64,000 bases of DNA from Buttiauxella ferragutiae (lineage in GTDB: Bacteria; Pseudomonadota; Gammaproteobacteria; Enterobacterales; Enterobacteriaceae), in the NCBI RefSeq assembly GCF_001654915.1, contig NZ_LXEQ01000026.1. One strand, written 5' to 3'. The notes under the pieces are model-generated. The model was not told the origin of the DNA and did not search any database. It worked only from the letters and a program-made list of their open reading frames with translations. This document shows, piece by piece, positions 8,440 through 18,064 of the stretch. Within the stretch, counting starts at the first letter, position 1. Each line of letters begins with the position of its first letter. Made by a program: the position numbers and the translations under genes.

Positions 8440-9129
8440 ATGTCACTGATTGAAAAAATGGCCCGGCAGATAGAAGTGGCAGGCGGCCTGATTGTCTCCT
8501 GCCAGCCAGTTCCTGCAAGCCCACTTGATAAGCCTGAAATCGTTGCGGCTATGGCGCTTGCGGCGGAACAAGCGGGGGCTGTCGCGCTGCGTATCGAAGG
8601 TATTGAGAATCTGAAAGCCGCGCGGGCGCTGGTTTCACTGCCGATTATCGGCATTATCAAACGCGATCTTCCCGATTCGCCGGTGCGAATTACTCCATTT
8701 CTCGAAGATGTTGACGCCCTGGCGCAAGCCGGGGCGAATATCATCGCTTTTGATGGCACCGATCGGGAGCGCCCGGTGCCAGTCAGTGAACTGTTGGCAC
8801 GTATTCATCAATACGATTTGTTGGCGATGGCAGATTGTTCTTCGGTTCAGGACGGTTTTTATTGCCAGCAGCAGGGGGCTGAACTGATAGGCACCACGCT
8901 GTCTGGTTATCTAACGGCACACACGCCCAATGAGCCTGACCTTGCGTTAGTGCGGGCGTTAAGCGATGAAGGTTGTCGTGTCATTGCAGAAGGCCGTTAT
9001 AACTCGCCAGAATGGGCGGCGCAGGCTATGAAGCATGGTGCATGGGCGGTGACCGTTGGCTCTGCCATTACGCGTCTGGAACACATTTGCCAGTGGTATC
9101 AGGATGCGCTGACAAAGGCGGTTAAATGA
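8440..9129 (+). CDS. nanE: N-acetylmannosamine-6-phosphate 2-epimerase
   Basis: 229 residues, NanE TIM-barrel family. It converts ManNAc-6-P to GlcNAc-6-P. Recognisable segments are GGLIVSCQPVPASPLD at the N-terminus, IIGIIKRD, IIAFDGTDRERP, MADCSS and AVTVGSAITR. It starts one base after the nanT stop and overlaps nanK by four bases (ATGA), so the three are translationally coupled. Confidence 0.97.
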   Translation: MSLIEKMARQIEVAGGLIVSCQPVPASPLDKPEIVAAMALAAEQAGAVALRIEGIENLKAARALVSLPIIGIIKRDLPDSPVRITPFLEDVDALAQAGANIIAFDGTDRERPVPVSELLARIHQYDLLAMADCSSVQDGFYCQQQGAELIGTTLSGYLTAHTPNEPDLALVRALSDEGCRVIAEGRYNSPEWAAQAMKHGAWAVTVGSAITRLEHICQWYQDALTKAVK

Positions 9130-10001
9130 CTACGCTTGCGATAGATCTCGGCGGCACAAAACTGGCCGCAGCCCTGGTGGACAGCGAACTGAATATCATC
9201 GAAAGGCGGGAGGCTATGACGCGAGCCGGCCAAAATCCCGATGCTTTACAGGCCTGTCTTACAGAACTCGTTGCTCCGCTGGCGTTACGTGCGCAGCGCG
9301 TTGCTATTGCTTCCACCGGCATTATCGAAAATGGCATGTTGACGGCTATCAACCCGGAAAACCTGGGCGGGCTGGCGCATTTTCCGCTGGTCGAGGTGCT
9401 AACTCGTTTGACCCATTTACCCTGTATCGCCGTGAATGATGCGCAGGCGGCGGCGTGGGCGGAGTATCACGCACTTACAGTAGAAGCCCGCGATATGGTG
9501 TTTTTGACAGTGTCGACAGGAGTCGGCGGTGGGATTGTGAGCAACGGCCAACTGCTGGTTGGCGCAGGAGGATTAGCAGGGCACCTGGGTCATACGCTTG
9601 CCGATCCAAACGGGCCGCGCTGCGGCTGTGGGCGCAGAGGATGCGTGGAGGCTATCGCATCCGGGCGGGGCATCGCTGCTGCGGCACAAGGGGAGCTGGC
9701 AGGCTGTGATGCGAAAACGATTTTTGCTCGCGCAGCTCAAGGCGATCCCCAGGCGAATGCTCTGGTACAACGTTCCGCGCAGACCCTGGCGCGCCTGATT
9801 GCTGATGCCAAAGCGGCTACCGATTGCCAGTGTGTGGTGATTGGCGGCAGTGTCGGGCTTGCTACTGGCTATTTGCCCTTGGTTAAAGAGTTTCTCGCCC
9901 AGGAGCCGGATATCTATCACCCGCAGCTTTTCGCCGCGCATTATCAACATAACGCAGGCCTGCTAGGGGCTGCACGTTTAGCACAGGAAGCCATGCCATG
10001 A
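9126..10001 (+). CDS. nanK: N-acetylmannosamine kinase (ROK family)
   Basis: 291 residues, ROK-family sugar kinase. N-terminal phosphate loop DLGGTK (about 7-12), NDAQAAAWAEY, the STGVGGGIV motif and the zinc-binding cluster CGCGRRGCVEAIASG are all intact. It phosphorylates ManNAc before NanE acts. It overlaps nanE and nanQ by four bases each. Confidence 0.97.
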   Translation: MTTLAIDLGGTKLAAALVDSELNIIERREAMTRAGQNPDALQACLTELVAPLALRAQRVAIASTGIIENGMLTAINPENLGGLAHFPLVEVLTRLTHLPCIAVNDAQAAAWAEYHALTVEARDMVFLTVSTGVGGGIVSNGQLLVGAGGLAGHLGHTLADPNGPRCGCGRRGCVEAIASGRGIAAAAQGELAGCDAKTIFARAAQGDPQANALVQRSAQTLARLIADAKAATDCQCVVIGGSVGLATGYLPLVKEFLAQEPDIYHPQLFAAHYQHNAGLLGAARLAQEAMP

Positions 10002-10465
10002 TCGCCGGAGATATTTATCAGCCAGAAGCCGCAGGTTTACCCGCAGCCATTCTGAATGCACTTCGTGTTGCGTTAGCCGAACAGCCGCAGCTTAAGGAGC
10101 CGGGGAAGTACGTTCTGCAAGGCGAGGCGCTGTTTATGAACGTCATGACGTTTTCCACCCAGCATGCCGATGAGAAGAAAGCGGAACAACATCGGGAATA
10201 CATCGATATTCAGGTGTTACTGGAAGGGACGGAAAGGATTTTCTATGGGAATTTTGAGCGTGCGCGTGAGTGTGAGGAATTTCATGCGGAAGAGGATTAC
10301 CAGCTTTGCAACCATATTGATAAGCAACAGGTGCTAACACTCCATCCCGGTCAGTTTGCCGTATTTATGCCGCTGGAACCCCATAAGCCTGGATGTGTGG
10401 TTACGCACGCGGAGCCTATCAAGAAAGTGGTTGTCAAACTGCATCGCAGCGCGCTCGAAGCATAA
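9998..10465 (+). CDS. nanQ: N-acetylneuraminate anomerase NanQ (YhcH family)
   Basis: 155 residues, YhcH/YjgK/YiaL (DUF386) cupin-like fold. Key conserved segments are FMNVMTFSTQ, HREYIDIQ and MPLEPHKPGCVV, which carry the metal-binding His/Glu residues. The E. coli homologue speeds interconversion of sialic acid anomers. It is the last gene of the nan operon, overlapping nanK by four bases, with the stop on the edge of the terminator. It is more divergent from E. coli than the other nan proteins. Confidence 0.93.
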   Translation: MIAGDIYQPEAAGLPAAILNALRVALAEQPQLKEPGKYVLQGEALFMNVMTFSTQHADEKKAEQHREYIDIQVLLEGTERIFYGNFERARECEEFHAEEDYQLCNHIDKQQVLTLHPGQFAVFMPLEPHKPGCVVTHAEPIKKVVVKLHRSALEA

Positions 10466-10500
10466 AAAAGCCCGGTGATATGAATATCACCGGGCTTTTT
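10465..10500. terminator. Bidirectional terminator between nanQ and gltD
   Basis: Perfect 16-bp inverted repeat, AAAAAGCCCGGTGATA and its complement, around loop TGAA. The T-tracts on both strands serve the convergent nan and glt operons. Confidence 0.95.
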
Positions 10501-10515
10501 AACATCGGCGGTTCG

Positions 10516-11934
10516 TTAAACTTCGAGGAAGTTCAGGATCCCATCAGCCGCTTTACGGCCTTCAGCAATGGCTGTCACCACCAGGTCAGAACCACGAACG
10601 GCATCACCACCGGCGAAGATTTTCGGGTTGCTGGTCTGGAATGGATTATCACTGCCTTCCGGTGCCAAAATGCGGCCCTGGCTGTCCAGCTCAACGCTGT
10701 GTTTTTCCAGCCACTGCATAGCATGTGGACGGAAACCAAACGCCATAATCACTGCATCAGCAGGCACAACGTGCTCAGAACCGGCAACGATTTCTGGACG
10801 ACGACGACCATTGGCATCCGGTGCACCCAGTTCAGTACGGGCAACTTTCACACCCGATACGCGGCCATTAGCGTTAACTTCCACACCCAGAGGCTGTACG
10901 TTGAACTGGAATTCGACACCTTCTTCACGCGCGTTTTTCACTTCGCGTTTAGAACCCGGCATGTTTTCTTCGTCGCGGCGATAAGCACAGATAACGTGCG
11001 TTGCACCCTGGCGAACAGAACTACGCACGCAGTCCATCGCGGTATCACCACCGCCAAGCACCACTACGCGTTTACCTTCCATATTCACATACGGCTCTTC
11101 CGGTGAATCACCGAAGCCCATGATCTTTTTGGTATTAGCGATGAGGAATGGCAGCGCGTCAAATACGCCTGTCGCATCTTCATTCTCTAAACCACCGCGC
11201 ATTGACTGATAAGTCCCTACGCCGAGGAACACGGAATCGAATTCTTTCAGCAAGTCGTCAATCTGAACATCACGGCCAACTTCAGTATTCAGTTTGAACT
11301 CAATACCCATGCCGCTAAAGATTTCACGGCGTTTGGTCATCACTTCTTTTTCCAGCTTGAACGCTGGAATACCGAAGGTCAGCAGGCCGCCGATTTCAGG
11401 ATGACGGTCATACACCACCGCTTTCACACCGTTACGTGCCAGCACGTCGGCACACGCCAGCCCCGCAGGACCAGCCCCGATGATAGCGACGCGTTTGCCG
11501 GTTTGCTTCACGCCGGTCAGGTCTGGTTTCCAGCCCATCTCAATCGCTTTATCGTTGATATAGCGCTCGATATTCCCGATGGTGACGGCACCAAACTCAT
11601 CGTTCAGCGTACAAGAACCTTCACACAGGCGGTCTTGTGGGCAAACACGGCCGCACACTTCCGGCAGGCTGTTTGTCTGGTGAGACAATTCAGCCGCTTC
11701 AATAATGCGCCCTTCGTTGGCTAGCTTAAGCCAGTTTGGAATGTAGTTATGAACCGGGCATTTCCATTCACAGTACGGGTTACCGCAGGACAGGCAGCGG
11801 TCTGCCTGTGCTTTGGCCTGGCCTTCTGAGAACGGCTCGTAAATTTCCACAAATTCAATTTTACGGATCTTGAGCGGTTTCTTTGGCGGATCAACGCGCT
11901 GTAAGTCGATAAATTGATAAACGTTTTGACTCAT
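10516..11934 (-). CDS. gltD: Glutamate synthase (NADPH) small subunit
   Basis: 472 residues, same length as E. coli GltD. The N-terminal part holds two cysteine clusters (CLSCGNPYCEWKCP and CGRVCPQDRLCEGSC) for 4Fe-4S centres. It is followed by an FAD-binding Rossmann motif (GAGPAGLACA, about 151-160) and an NADPH-binding motif (GGGDTAMDC). It passes electrons from NADPH to GltB. Nine bases separate it from gltB on the same strand. Confidence 0.98.
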   Translation of the reverse strand: MSQNVYQFIDLQRVDPPKKPLKIRKIEFVEIYEPFSEGQAKAQADRCLSCGNPYCEWKCPVHNYIPNWLKLANEGRIIEAAELSHQTNSLPEVCGRVCPQDRLCEGSCTLNDEFGAVTIGNIERYINDKAIEMGWKPDLTGVKQTGKRVAIIGAGPAGLACADVLARNGVKAVVYDRHPEIGGLLTFGIPAFKLEKEVMTKRREIFSGMGIEFKLNTEVGRDVQIDDLLKEFDSVFLGVGTYQSMRGGLENEDATGVFDALPFLIANTKKIMGFGDSPEEPYVNMEGKRVVVLGGGDTAMDCVRSSVRQGATHVICAYRRDEENMPGSKREVKNAREEGVEFQFNVQPLGVEVNANGRVSGVKVARTELGAPDANGRRRPEIVAGSEHVVPADAVIMAFGFRPHAMQWLEKHSVELDSQGRILAPEGSDNPFQTSNPKIFAGGDAVRGSDLVVTAIAEGRKAADGILNFLEV

Positions 11935-11943
11935 CGTGACCTC

Positions 11944-14900
11944 TTACTGCGCCTGCACCCGCAACTCGGCGGCGCTTCGACTACGGTGACCCAACAATGC
12001 TTTGACATCACTGGACTTCGGTTTAACCAACGTGAATTTCGAGGCAAATGCCGGCCAGTTAGCCAGAATTTCTTCGCCGCGCTGGGAACCCGTCAGCTGC
12101 ACATGCTCGGTAATCATACCGCGCAGGTGTTCTTCGTGAATCGCCAGCTCTTCAACGTTAATAAGCTCAACCAGCTCAGGGTTAACGCGTTTACGGAAAT
12201 CACCCTCTTCATCCAGCACGTAAGCGAAACCACCGGTCATACCTGCACCGAAGTTCACGCCTGTCTTACCGATGACGCAGACAATACCACCCGTCATGTA
12301 TTCACAACCGTTATCGCCAATACCTTCAACTACGGTGATTGCACCAGAGTTACGTACTGCGAAACGCTCGCCCGCACGGCCAGCAGCATACAGTTTGCCG
12401 CCAGTAGCACCGTACAAACAGGTGTTACCGATGATGGTCGCTTCGTGGCTGCGGAAGGCGGAGCCCACCGGAGGACGCAATGAAATTAAACCGCCTGCCA
12501 TGCCTTTACCGACATAGTCGTTAGCATCACCAGTCAGATGCAATTCAACGCCACCGGCATTCCACACACCGAAACTCTGCCCGGCAGTACCGCTGAAATG
12601 CGCTTTAATTGGGTCGGCAGCCAAACCCTGGTCACCGTTATGTTGCGCGATATAACCGGACAACGTGGCACCTACAGAACGGTCAGTGTTGCGGATATCA
12701 AACCAGAACGTTTTGCTCTGTTTATCGTCCACATACTGTTTCGCCTGAGCAAGCAGTTGCGCGTTCAGGTCGCCTTTATCAAATGGCGGGTTATTTTCGG
12801 TGCAGAACACCGCTTTGCCCGGCATCGGCTCGGCTGTTTTCAGCAGGTTCGACAAATCCAGGTTTTGTTGTTTGGCAGTAAATCCGTCCAGCTCTTTGAG
12901 CAAATCAGTACGGCCAATCAGGTCAACCAGGCGCTTCACGCCTAACTGCGCCATCAACTCACGGGTTTCACGGGCAATGAATTCAAAGTAGTTGGTCACT
13001 TTGAACGGCAGGCCGTGATAGTGGTTTTTACGCAGTTTTTCGTCCTGAGTTGCAACACCGGTTGCGCAGTTGTTCAGGTGGCAAATACGCAGGTATTTAC
13101 AACCTAACGCCACCATCGGGCCGGTACCGAAACCAAAGCTTTCTGCGCCAAGAATCGCCGCTTTGATGATGTCTAAGCCGGTTTTCAGGCCGCCATCAAC
13201 CTGCAGGCGAATCTTGTGACGCAGACCGTTGGCAACCAGTGCCTGTTGTGTTTCCACCAGGCCCAGTTCCCACGGGCAACCAGCATATTTCACGGAAGAC
13301 AGCGGGCTTGCACCTGTACCGCCATCGTAACCGGCGATAGTAATCAGGTCGGCATAGGCTTTCGCCACACCGGTTGCGATGGTGCCGACACCTGGTTCGG
13401 AAACCAGTTTGACGGAGATCATCGCTTTCGGGTTGACCTGCTTAAGGTCGAAAATCAACTGCGCCAAATCTTCGATAGAGTAAATATCGTGGTGCGGCGG
13501 AGGCGAAATCAGCGTAACGCCAGGCACGGAATAACGCAGTTTTGCGATATACGGCGTGACTTTATCACCCGGCAACTGACCACCTTCGCCAGGCTTAGCA
13601 CCCTGAGCGACTTTAATCTGGATAACATCCGCATTCACCAGGTAAGCCGGAGTCACACCGAAACGACCAGAAGCGACCTGTTTGATACGGGACACTTTGT
13701 TGGTGCCGTAACGTGCAGGATCTTCACCGCCTTCACCGGAGTTAGAATTGCCGCCGATGCTGTTCATCGCCTCGGCCAGTGATTCGTGCGCTTCCGGGCT
13801 TAACGCACCGATAGACATCGCCGCAGTATCGAAGCGTTTATACAGCTCAGTGGCTGGCTCAACGTCTTCGATTCTCACTGTTTCGCCTTGCGGATTCAGT
13901 GCGAGCATATCGCGCAGTGTTGCCACCGGGCGCTCGTTCACCAGCTTCGCGTACTCTTGATAATCTTTGTACTCACCGCTGTTTACGGCTTTTTGCAGCG
14001 TCTGAACCACGTCTGGGTTATAGGCGTGATATTCGCCACCGTGGACGTATTTCAGCTGACCACCCTGGTCCAGCGGCTTACGAGCAAGCCATGCGCGCTT
14101 AGACAGGTTCAGCAAATCTTGTTGGAAGTCGTTGAACCCAGCACCGCCAATGCGACTAACAACGCCCTGGAAGCACAGCTCAGAAACTTCTTTATGCAGG
14201 CCAACCGCTTCAAACAGTTTCGAGCAACGATAAGAGGCGATAGTCGAGATGCCCATTTTGGACATGATCTTGTACAGGCCCTTGTTGATGCCGTTGCGGT
14301 AGTTCTGCATTACTGCGCGGTAAGATTTTTCAATCGCGCCGTTATCGACCAGTTTCGCCAGCGTTTCGTAGGCGAGGTATGGATAGATGGCGGTGGCACC
14401 AAAGCCAAGCAGAACAGCGAAGTGGTGCGGGTCACGCGCACTTGCCGTTTCAACAATAATATTGGCATCACAACGCAGATTCTTCTCGACCAGGCGAGTC
14501 TGAATCGCACCCACTGCCATTGGCGCTGGAACCGGCAGGCGATCTTTCGCGATGTTACGGTCAGACAGCACCAGCAAAACTGTACCGTTGCGAACCATGC
14601 GTTCAGCTTCGTCGCACAGTGCGTTGACGGTTTCATGCAGCGATTGAGCGGAAGCATCGTAAGTGATGTCCAGCGTATCGGCACGGTAGTGCTGCTCTTC
14701 AAGCGAAGTGAGCTGCTGGAAATCAGACCACAGCAGAATTGGTGATTTGAAACTCAGGCGGTGCGCCTGGCCTTCTGCTTCACAGAAGACGTTCATTTCA
14801 CGGCCAATGCTGGTCGCCAGAGACATTACGTGAGCTTCACGCAGCGGATCGATTGGCGGGTTGGTCACCTGCGCAAACTGCTGGCGGAAGTAATCGTAAA

Positions 14901-16401
14901 TAATGCGTGGCTGGCTGGAGAGCACGGCAAACGGGGTATCATCACCCATTGAGCCGACGGCTTCCTGGCCATTTTCACCCAGCACGCGAATCACAGAATC
15001 CAGTTCTTCAACACTGTAATTGAACTGCTTCTGGAAGCTTGCCAGCGTATCGTCATCCAGCTCGCGGGTACCGACTTCTTCGTCAGGCAAATCTTCAAAC
15101 GGCACTAAACGACGAACGTTATTTTCCATCCACTCTTTATAAGGGTGGCGGCTTTTCAGATCGGCATCGGTTTCAGCGGAATGCAGAATGCGCCCGATAC
15201 GGGTATCGATAACCATCAATTCGCCAGGACCGACGCGGCCTTTTTCGACCACTTCGTCAGGCTGGTAATCCCAGATCCCAACTTCGGATGCACAGGTAAT
15301 CAGCTTATCTTTAGTAATGACGTAGCGTGCCGGACGCAGACCGTTACGGTCCAGGTTACACGCAGCGTAACGCCCGTCGGACATTACGATACCGGCCGGG
15401 CCATCCCACGGTTCCATGTGCATGGAGTTAAAGTCGAAGAAGGCACGTAGCTCCGGGTCCATGTTCGGGTTGTTCTGCCAGGCTGGTGGCACCAGCAAAC
15501 GCATGGCACGAACGATGTCCATCCCGCCAGCTAATAGCAGCTCAAGCATGTTATCCATTGAGCTTGAGTCGGAGCCGGTTTCGTTAACGAATGGCGCTGC
15601 GTCATGCAAATCTGGGATCAGTGGAGTCTGGAACTTGTAAGTACGCGCGCGCGCCCACTGGCGGTTACCAGTGATAGTGTTGATTTCACCGTTGTGCGCC
15701 AGGTAGCGGAACGGCTGAGCCAGCGGCCAGCGTGGTACGGTGTTGGTGGAGAAACGTTGGTGGAACAAGCAAATGGCTGATTCCAGGCGTAAGTCCGCCA
15801 GGTCCAGGTAGAAGCGCGGCAAATCTGCCGGCATACACAGACCTTTATAGATGTTGACCAGATTTGAGAGACTACAAACGTAGAAGTCTTTGTCCTGAAT
15901 ACGTTTTTCGATGCGGCGACGGGCGATAAACAGGCGACGTTCCATATCACGTGGGCGCCAGCCAGCCGGAGCATTAACAAAAATTTGTTCGATACGAGGT
16001 TTTGAGGAGAGGGCGATTTCACCGAGTACGTCTTCATTGGTTGGCACTTCGCGCCAGCCAACAATCGACAGGGTTTCGTTTTGCAACTCTTCTTCAACGA
16101 TACGACGGCTTGCTTTAGCCAGCGCATCATCTTTATTTAAGAAAATCATGCCGACGGCATAATTTTTTGCCAAACGCCAGCCACGCTCTTCCGCAACGAT
16201 TCGGAAGAAACGGTCAGGCTTTTGCAACAGCAGGCCACAACCATCACCGGTTTTACCATCGGCAAGGATTGCTCCACGGTGTTGCATTCGGGCCAGTGCG
16301 TGAATAGCAGTACGCACTACCTTGTGGCTAGGTTCGCCTTCTATGTGGGCGATCAGGCCGAAACCACAGTTATCCTTCTCAAGGGATTTATCGTACAACA
16401 T
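11944..16401 (-). CDS. gltB: Glutamate synthase (NADPH) large subunit
   Basis: 1485 residues. A short propeptide (MLYDKSLEKDN) precedes Cys12, the expected N-terminal nucleophile of the class II glutamine amidotransferase domain. This is followed by the central domain, the FMN-binding synthase domain (GGEDPARYGTNKVSRIKQ to GTGASPLSS), a 3Fe-4S cysteine cluster (CKYLRICHLNNC) and the C-terminal GXGXG beta-helix. It makes two glutamates from glutamine and 2-oxoglutarate. Start 16401 is supported by GGGGAGG about 8 bases upstream; E. coli has sometimes been annotated with a longer N-terminus. Confidence 0.98.
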   Translation of the reverse strand: MLYDKSLEKDNCGFGLIAHIEGEPSHKVVRTAIHALARMQHRGAILADGKTGDGCGLLLQKPDRFFRIVAEERGWRLAKNYAVGMIFLNKDDALAKASRRIVEEELQNETLSIVGWREVPTNEDVLGEIALSSKPRIEQIFVNAPAGWRPRDMERRLFIARRRIEKRIQDKDFYVCSLSNLVNIYKGLCMPADLPRFYLDLADLRLESAICLFHQRFSTNTVPRWPLAQPFRYLAHNGEINTITGNRQWARARTYKFQTPLIPDLHDAAPFVNETGSDSSSMDNMLELLLAGGMDIVRAMRLLVPPAWQNNPNMDPELRAFFDFNSMHMEPWDGPAGIVMSDGRYAACNLDRNGLRPARYVITKDKLITCASEVGIWDYQPDEVVEKGRVGPGELMVIDTRIGRILHSAETDADLKSRHPYKEWMENNVRRLVPFEDLPDEEVGTRELDDDTLASFQKQFNYSVEELDSVIRVLGENGQEAVGSMGDDTPFAVLSSQPRIIYDYFRQQFAQVTNPPIDPLREAHVMSLATSIGREMNVFCEAEGQAHRLSFKSPILLWSDFQQLTSLEEQHYRADTLDITYDASAQSLHETVNALCDEAERMVRNGTVLLVLSDRNIAKDRLPVPAPMAVGAIQTRLVEKNLRCDANIIVETASARDPHHFAVLLGFGATAIYPYLAYETLAKLVDNGAIEKSYRAVMQNYRNGINKGLYKIMSKMGISTIASYRCSKLFEAVGLHKEVSELCFQGVVSRIGGAGFNDFQQDLLNLSKRAWLARKPLDQGGQLKYVHGGEYHAYNPDVVQTLQKAVNSGEYKDYQEYAKLVNERPVATLRDMLALNPQGETVRIEDVEPATELYKRFDTAAMSIGALSPEAHESLAEAMNSIGGNSNSGEGGEDPARYGTNKVSRIKQVASGRFGVTPAYLVNADVIQIKVAQGAKPGEGGQLPGDKVTPYIAKLRYSVPGVTLISPPPHHDIYSIEDLAQLIFDLKQVNPKAMISVKLVSEPGVGTIATGVAKAYADLITIAGYDGGTGASPLSSVKYAGCPWELGLVETQQALVANGLRHKIRLQVDGGLKTGLDIIKAAILGAESFGFGTGPMVALGCKYLRICHLNNCATGVATQDEKLRKNHYHGLPFKVTNYFEFIARETRELMAQLGVKRLVDLIGRTDLLKELDGFTAKQQNLDLSNLLKTAEPMPGKAVFCTENNPPFDKGDLNAQLLAQAKQYVDDKQSKTFWFDIRNTDRSVGATLSGYIAQHNGDQGLAADPIKAHFSGTAGQSFGVWNAGGVELHLTGDANDYVGKGMAGGLISLRPPVGSAFRSHEATIIGNTCLYGATGGKLYAAGRAGERFAVRNSGAITVVEGIGDNGCEYMTGGIVCVIGKTGVNFGAGMTGGFAYVLDEEGDFRKRVNPELVELINVEELAIHEEHLRGMITEHVQLTGSQRGEEILANWPAFASKFTLVKPKSSDVKALLGHRSRSAAELRVQAQ

Positions 16402-17081
16402 ATCAGTGAACCTCCCCAGGCTCTACGTGATTCCCGATACCGTTTGCGTCCAGACGCAGCAAGGGCATGGCGACGGGGTTTGCGAATCTACGCATACCGC
16501 GCGTGTCGCCCTCTTGATGTCTAACGCATCCGGTTTCACAAGTGTTGAGGACTTGCTTTAGAGGGAATCTAAATTACTGCATAAATATGATGGGCACAGA
16601 ACCCACCCAGAAAGCTTCCAGCGGATTTCCAAGTTATCGGGAAAGCGCACACAGGTCAAATGGCATTCTTATTTATACGATTATGTGCTAATTGCTATTT
16701 AACATTATGAATATAAACATTTTATTATCATTTTTATCGGATTTAAGCGGCAAGAAAATCACCTGGGTATTGTGATCTCTCTCACTATCCTGGAGGCTGA
16801 AAAATTCCAGAGCGTGCTGGGGATGATGGTATTGGCAGGATCTTATGCTATCAACGCGGTGTGGCGTGTTGTATGACACTGTTTTTCACAAGGCCACATA
16901 TTCTTTAAAAATAGAGGGTCAATATAAGGAAAAGTAATCATCTTGCTTGTGATTAGAATTGCACTTATTTTGCATTTATATGCAATAGATAAAGCTGCGC
17001 CAGAGCGATTGATCCAGGTCATCGCTAAAATGGGCAGAAAATGGCAGGCTACCTCCCTTTTACAGGGCGGCCCATCAGATT
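16402..17081. other. gltB-yhcC divergent intergenic region
   Basis: 680 bases without a credible gene. It carries the gltBD promoter and leader. The half near 16680-16740 is very AT-rich, and a CRP-like site lies at 16771-16786. E. coli gltBDF is controlled here by Lrp, CRP, IHF and ArgR; only the CRP site is clear by eye. A possible -10 on the minus strand is TATATT (16715-16710). A short reading frame at 16943-17152 shares sequence with yhcC in another frame and shows no family features. Confidence 0.5.
16771..16786. promoter_or_regulatory. CRP-like binding site upstream of gltB
   Basis: TGTGA-N6-TCACT matches 9 of 10 bases of the CRP half-site consensus. It is about 60-75 bases upstream of the AT-rich segment where the gltB promoter is expected, consistent with reported CRP control of gltBDF in E. 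coli. Confidence 0.6.
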
Positions 17082-18014
17082 ATGCAGTTACAGAAATTAG
17101 TCAATATGTTTGGTGGGGATCTTCAGCGTCGTTATGGTCACAAAGTCCATAAACTCACGCTGCATGGCGGTTTTAGTTGCCCAAACCGCGACGGTACTAT
17201 TGGACGCGGCGGCTGTACTTTCTGCAATGTCGCTTCTTTCGCCGACGAAACCCAACAAAACCATTCTATCGCTGAGCAGCTCGAACGCCAGTCACAGCTG
17301 GTAAACCGGGCAAAACACTATCTTGCTTATTTTCAGGCTTACACCAGTACGTGGGCAGAAGTGCAGGTGCTTCGCTCGATGTACCAACAAGCCGTTAGCC
17401 AGGCCAGTATTGTCGGCTTATGTGTTGGTACGCGCCCGGATTGTGTGCCGGATAGCGTGCTCGATTTGTTAAGTGAATATCATGACAAAGGTTATGAGGT
17501 CTGGTTAGAACTTGGCTTGCAGACGGCGCATGACAAAACGCTACATCGAATAAATCGTGGGCATGATTTTGCCTGTTATCAGGAAACGACACGTCGTGCC
17601 CGTGCGCGCGGCTTGAAAGTTTGCAGCCACTTGATTGTTGGCCTGCCTGGAGAAGGTCAGGAACATTGCCTGCAAACGCTCAAGCAAGTCGTTGAGACGG
17701 GCGTGGATGGCATCAAACTGCATCCACTCCATATAGTCAGCGGTAGCACGATGGCGAAAAGTTGGCAGGCAGGACGACTGCAAGGCATCGAACTGGAAGA
17801 GTATGCGACTACCGCAGGTGAGATGATTCGCCATACGCCGTTCGATATTGTTTATCATCGCATATCTGCCAATGCCCGCCGTCCGACCCTGCTGGCACCG
17901 CTGTGGTGTGAGAACCGATGGACTGGAATGGGGGCAATCGATAAGTATTTGACGGAGCATGGAACACAAGGCTCGGCATTGGGTTCGCCATGGACCCCAG
18001 CAATTCTGTCGTAA
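17082..18014 (+). CDS. yhcC: YhcC, radical SAM family protein of unknown function
   Basis: 310 residues, YhcC/TIGR01212 radical SAM family. The iron-sulfur cysteines are Cys33, Cys45 and Cys48 (CX11CX2C, within RGGCTFC), the unusual spacing of this family. LELGLQT and IVGLPGEG motifs of the SAM barrel follow. Substrate unknown. The gene is immediately upstream of arcB (50-base gap) and probably co-transcribed or read through. Confidence 0.93.
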   Translation: MQLQKLVNMFGGDLQRRYGHKVHKLTLHGGFSCPNRDGTIGRGGCTFCNVASFADETQQNHSIAEQLERQSQLVNRAKHYLAYFQAYTSTWAEVQVLRSMYQQAVSQASIVGLCVGTRPDCVPDSVLDLLSEYHDKGYEVWLELGLQTAHDKTLHRINRGHDFACYQETTRRARARGLKVCSHLIVGLPGEGQEHCLQTLKQVVETGVDGIKLHPLHIVSGSTMAKSWQAGRLQGIELEEYATTAGEMIRHTPFDIVYHRISANARRPTLLAPLWCENRWTGMGAIDKYLTEHGTQGSALGSPWTPAILS

Positions 18015-18064
18015 TCACTAAGCGTGCGGTATATTTAGCTGATTGAAGGCGAGGGAAACGTTCC

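Noticed and set aside
10393..11106. Long plus-strand frame opposite gltD
   Set aside because: Antisense to a fully conserved gltD; its sequence has no family features and it begins inside nanQ across the terminator.
16943..17152. 69-codon frame before yhcC
   Set aside because: It overlaps yhcC in another frame and shows no conserved features.
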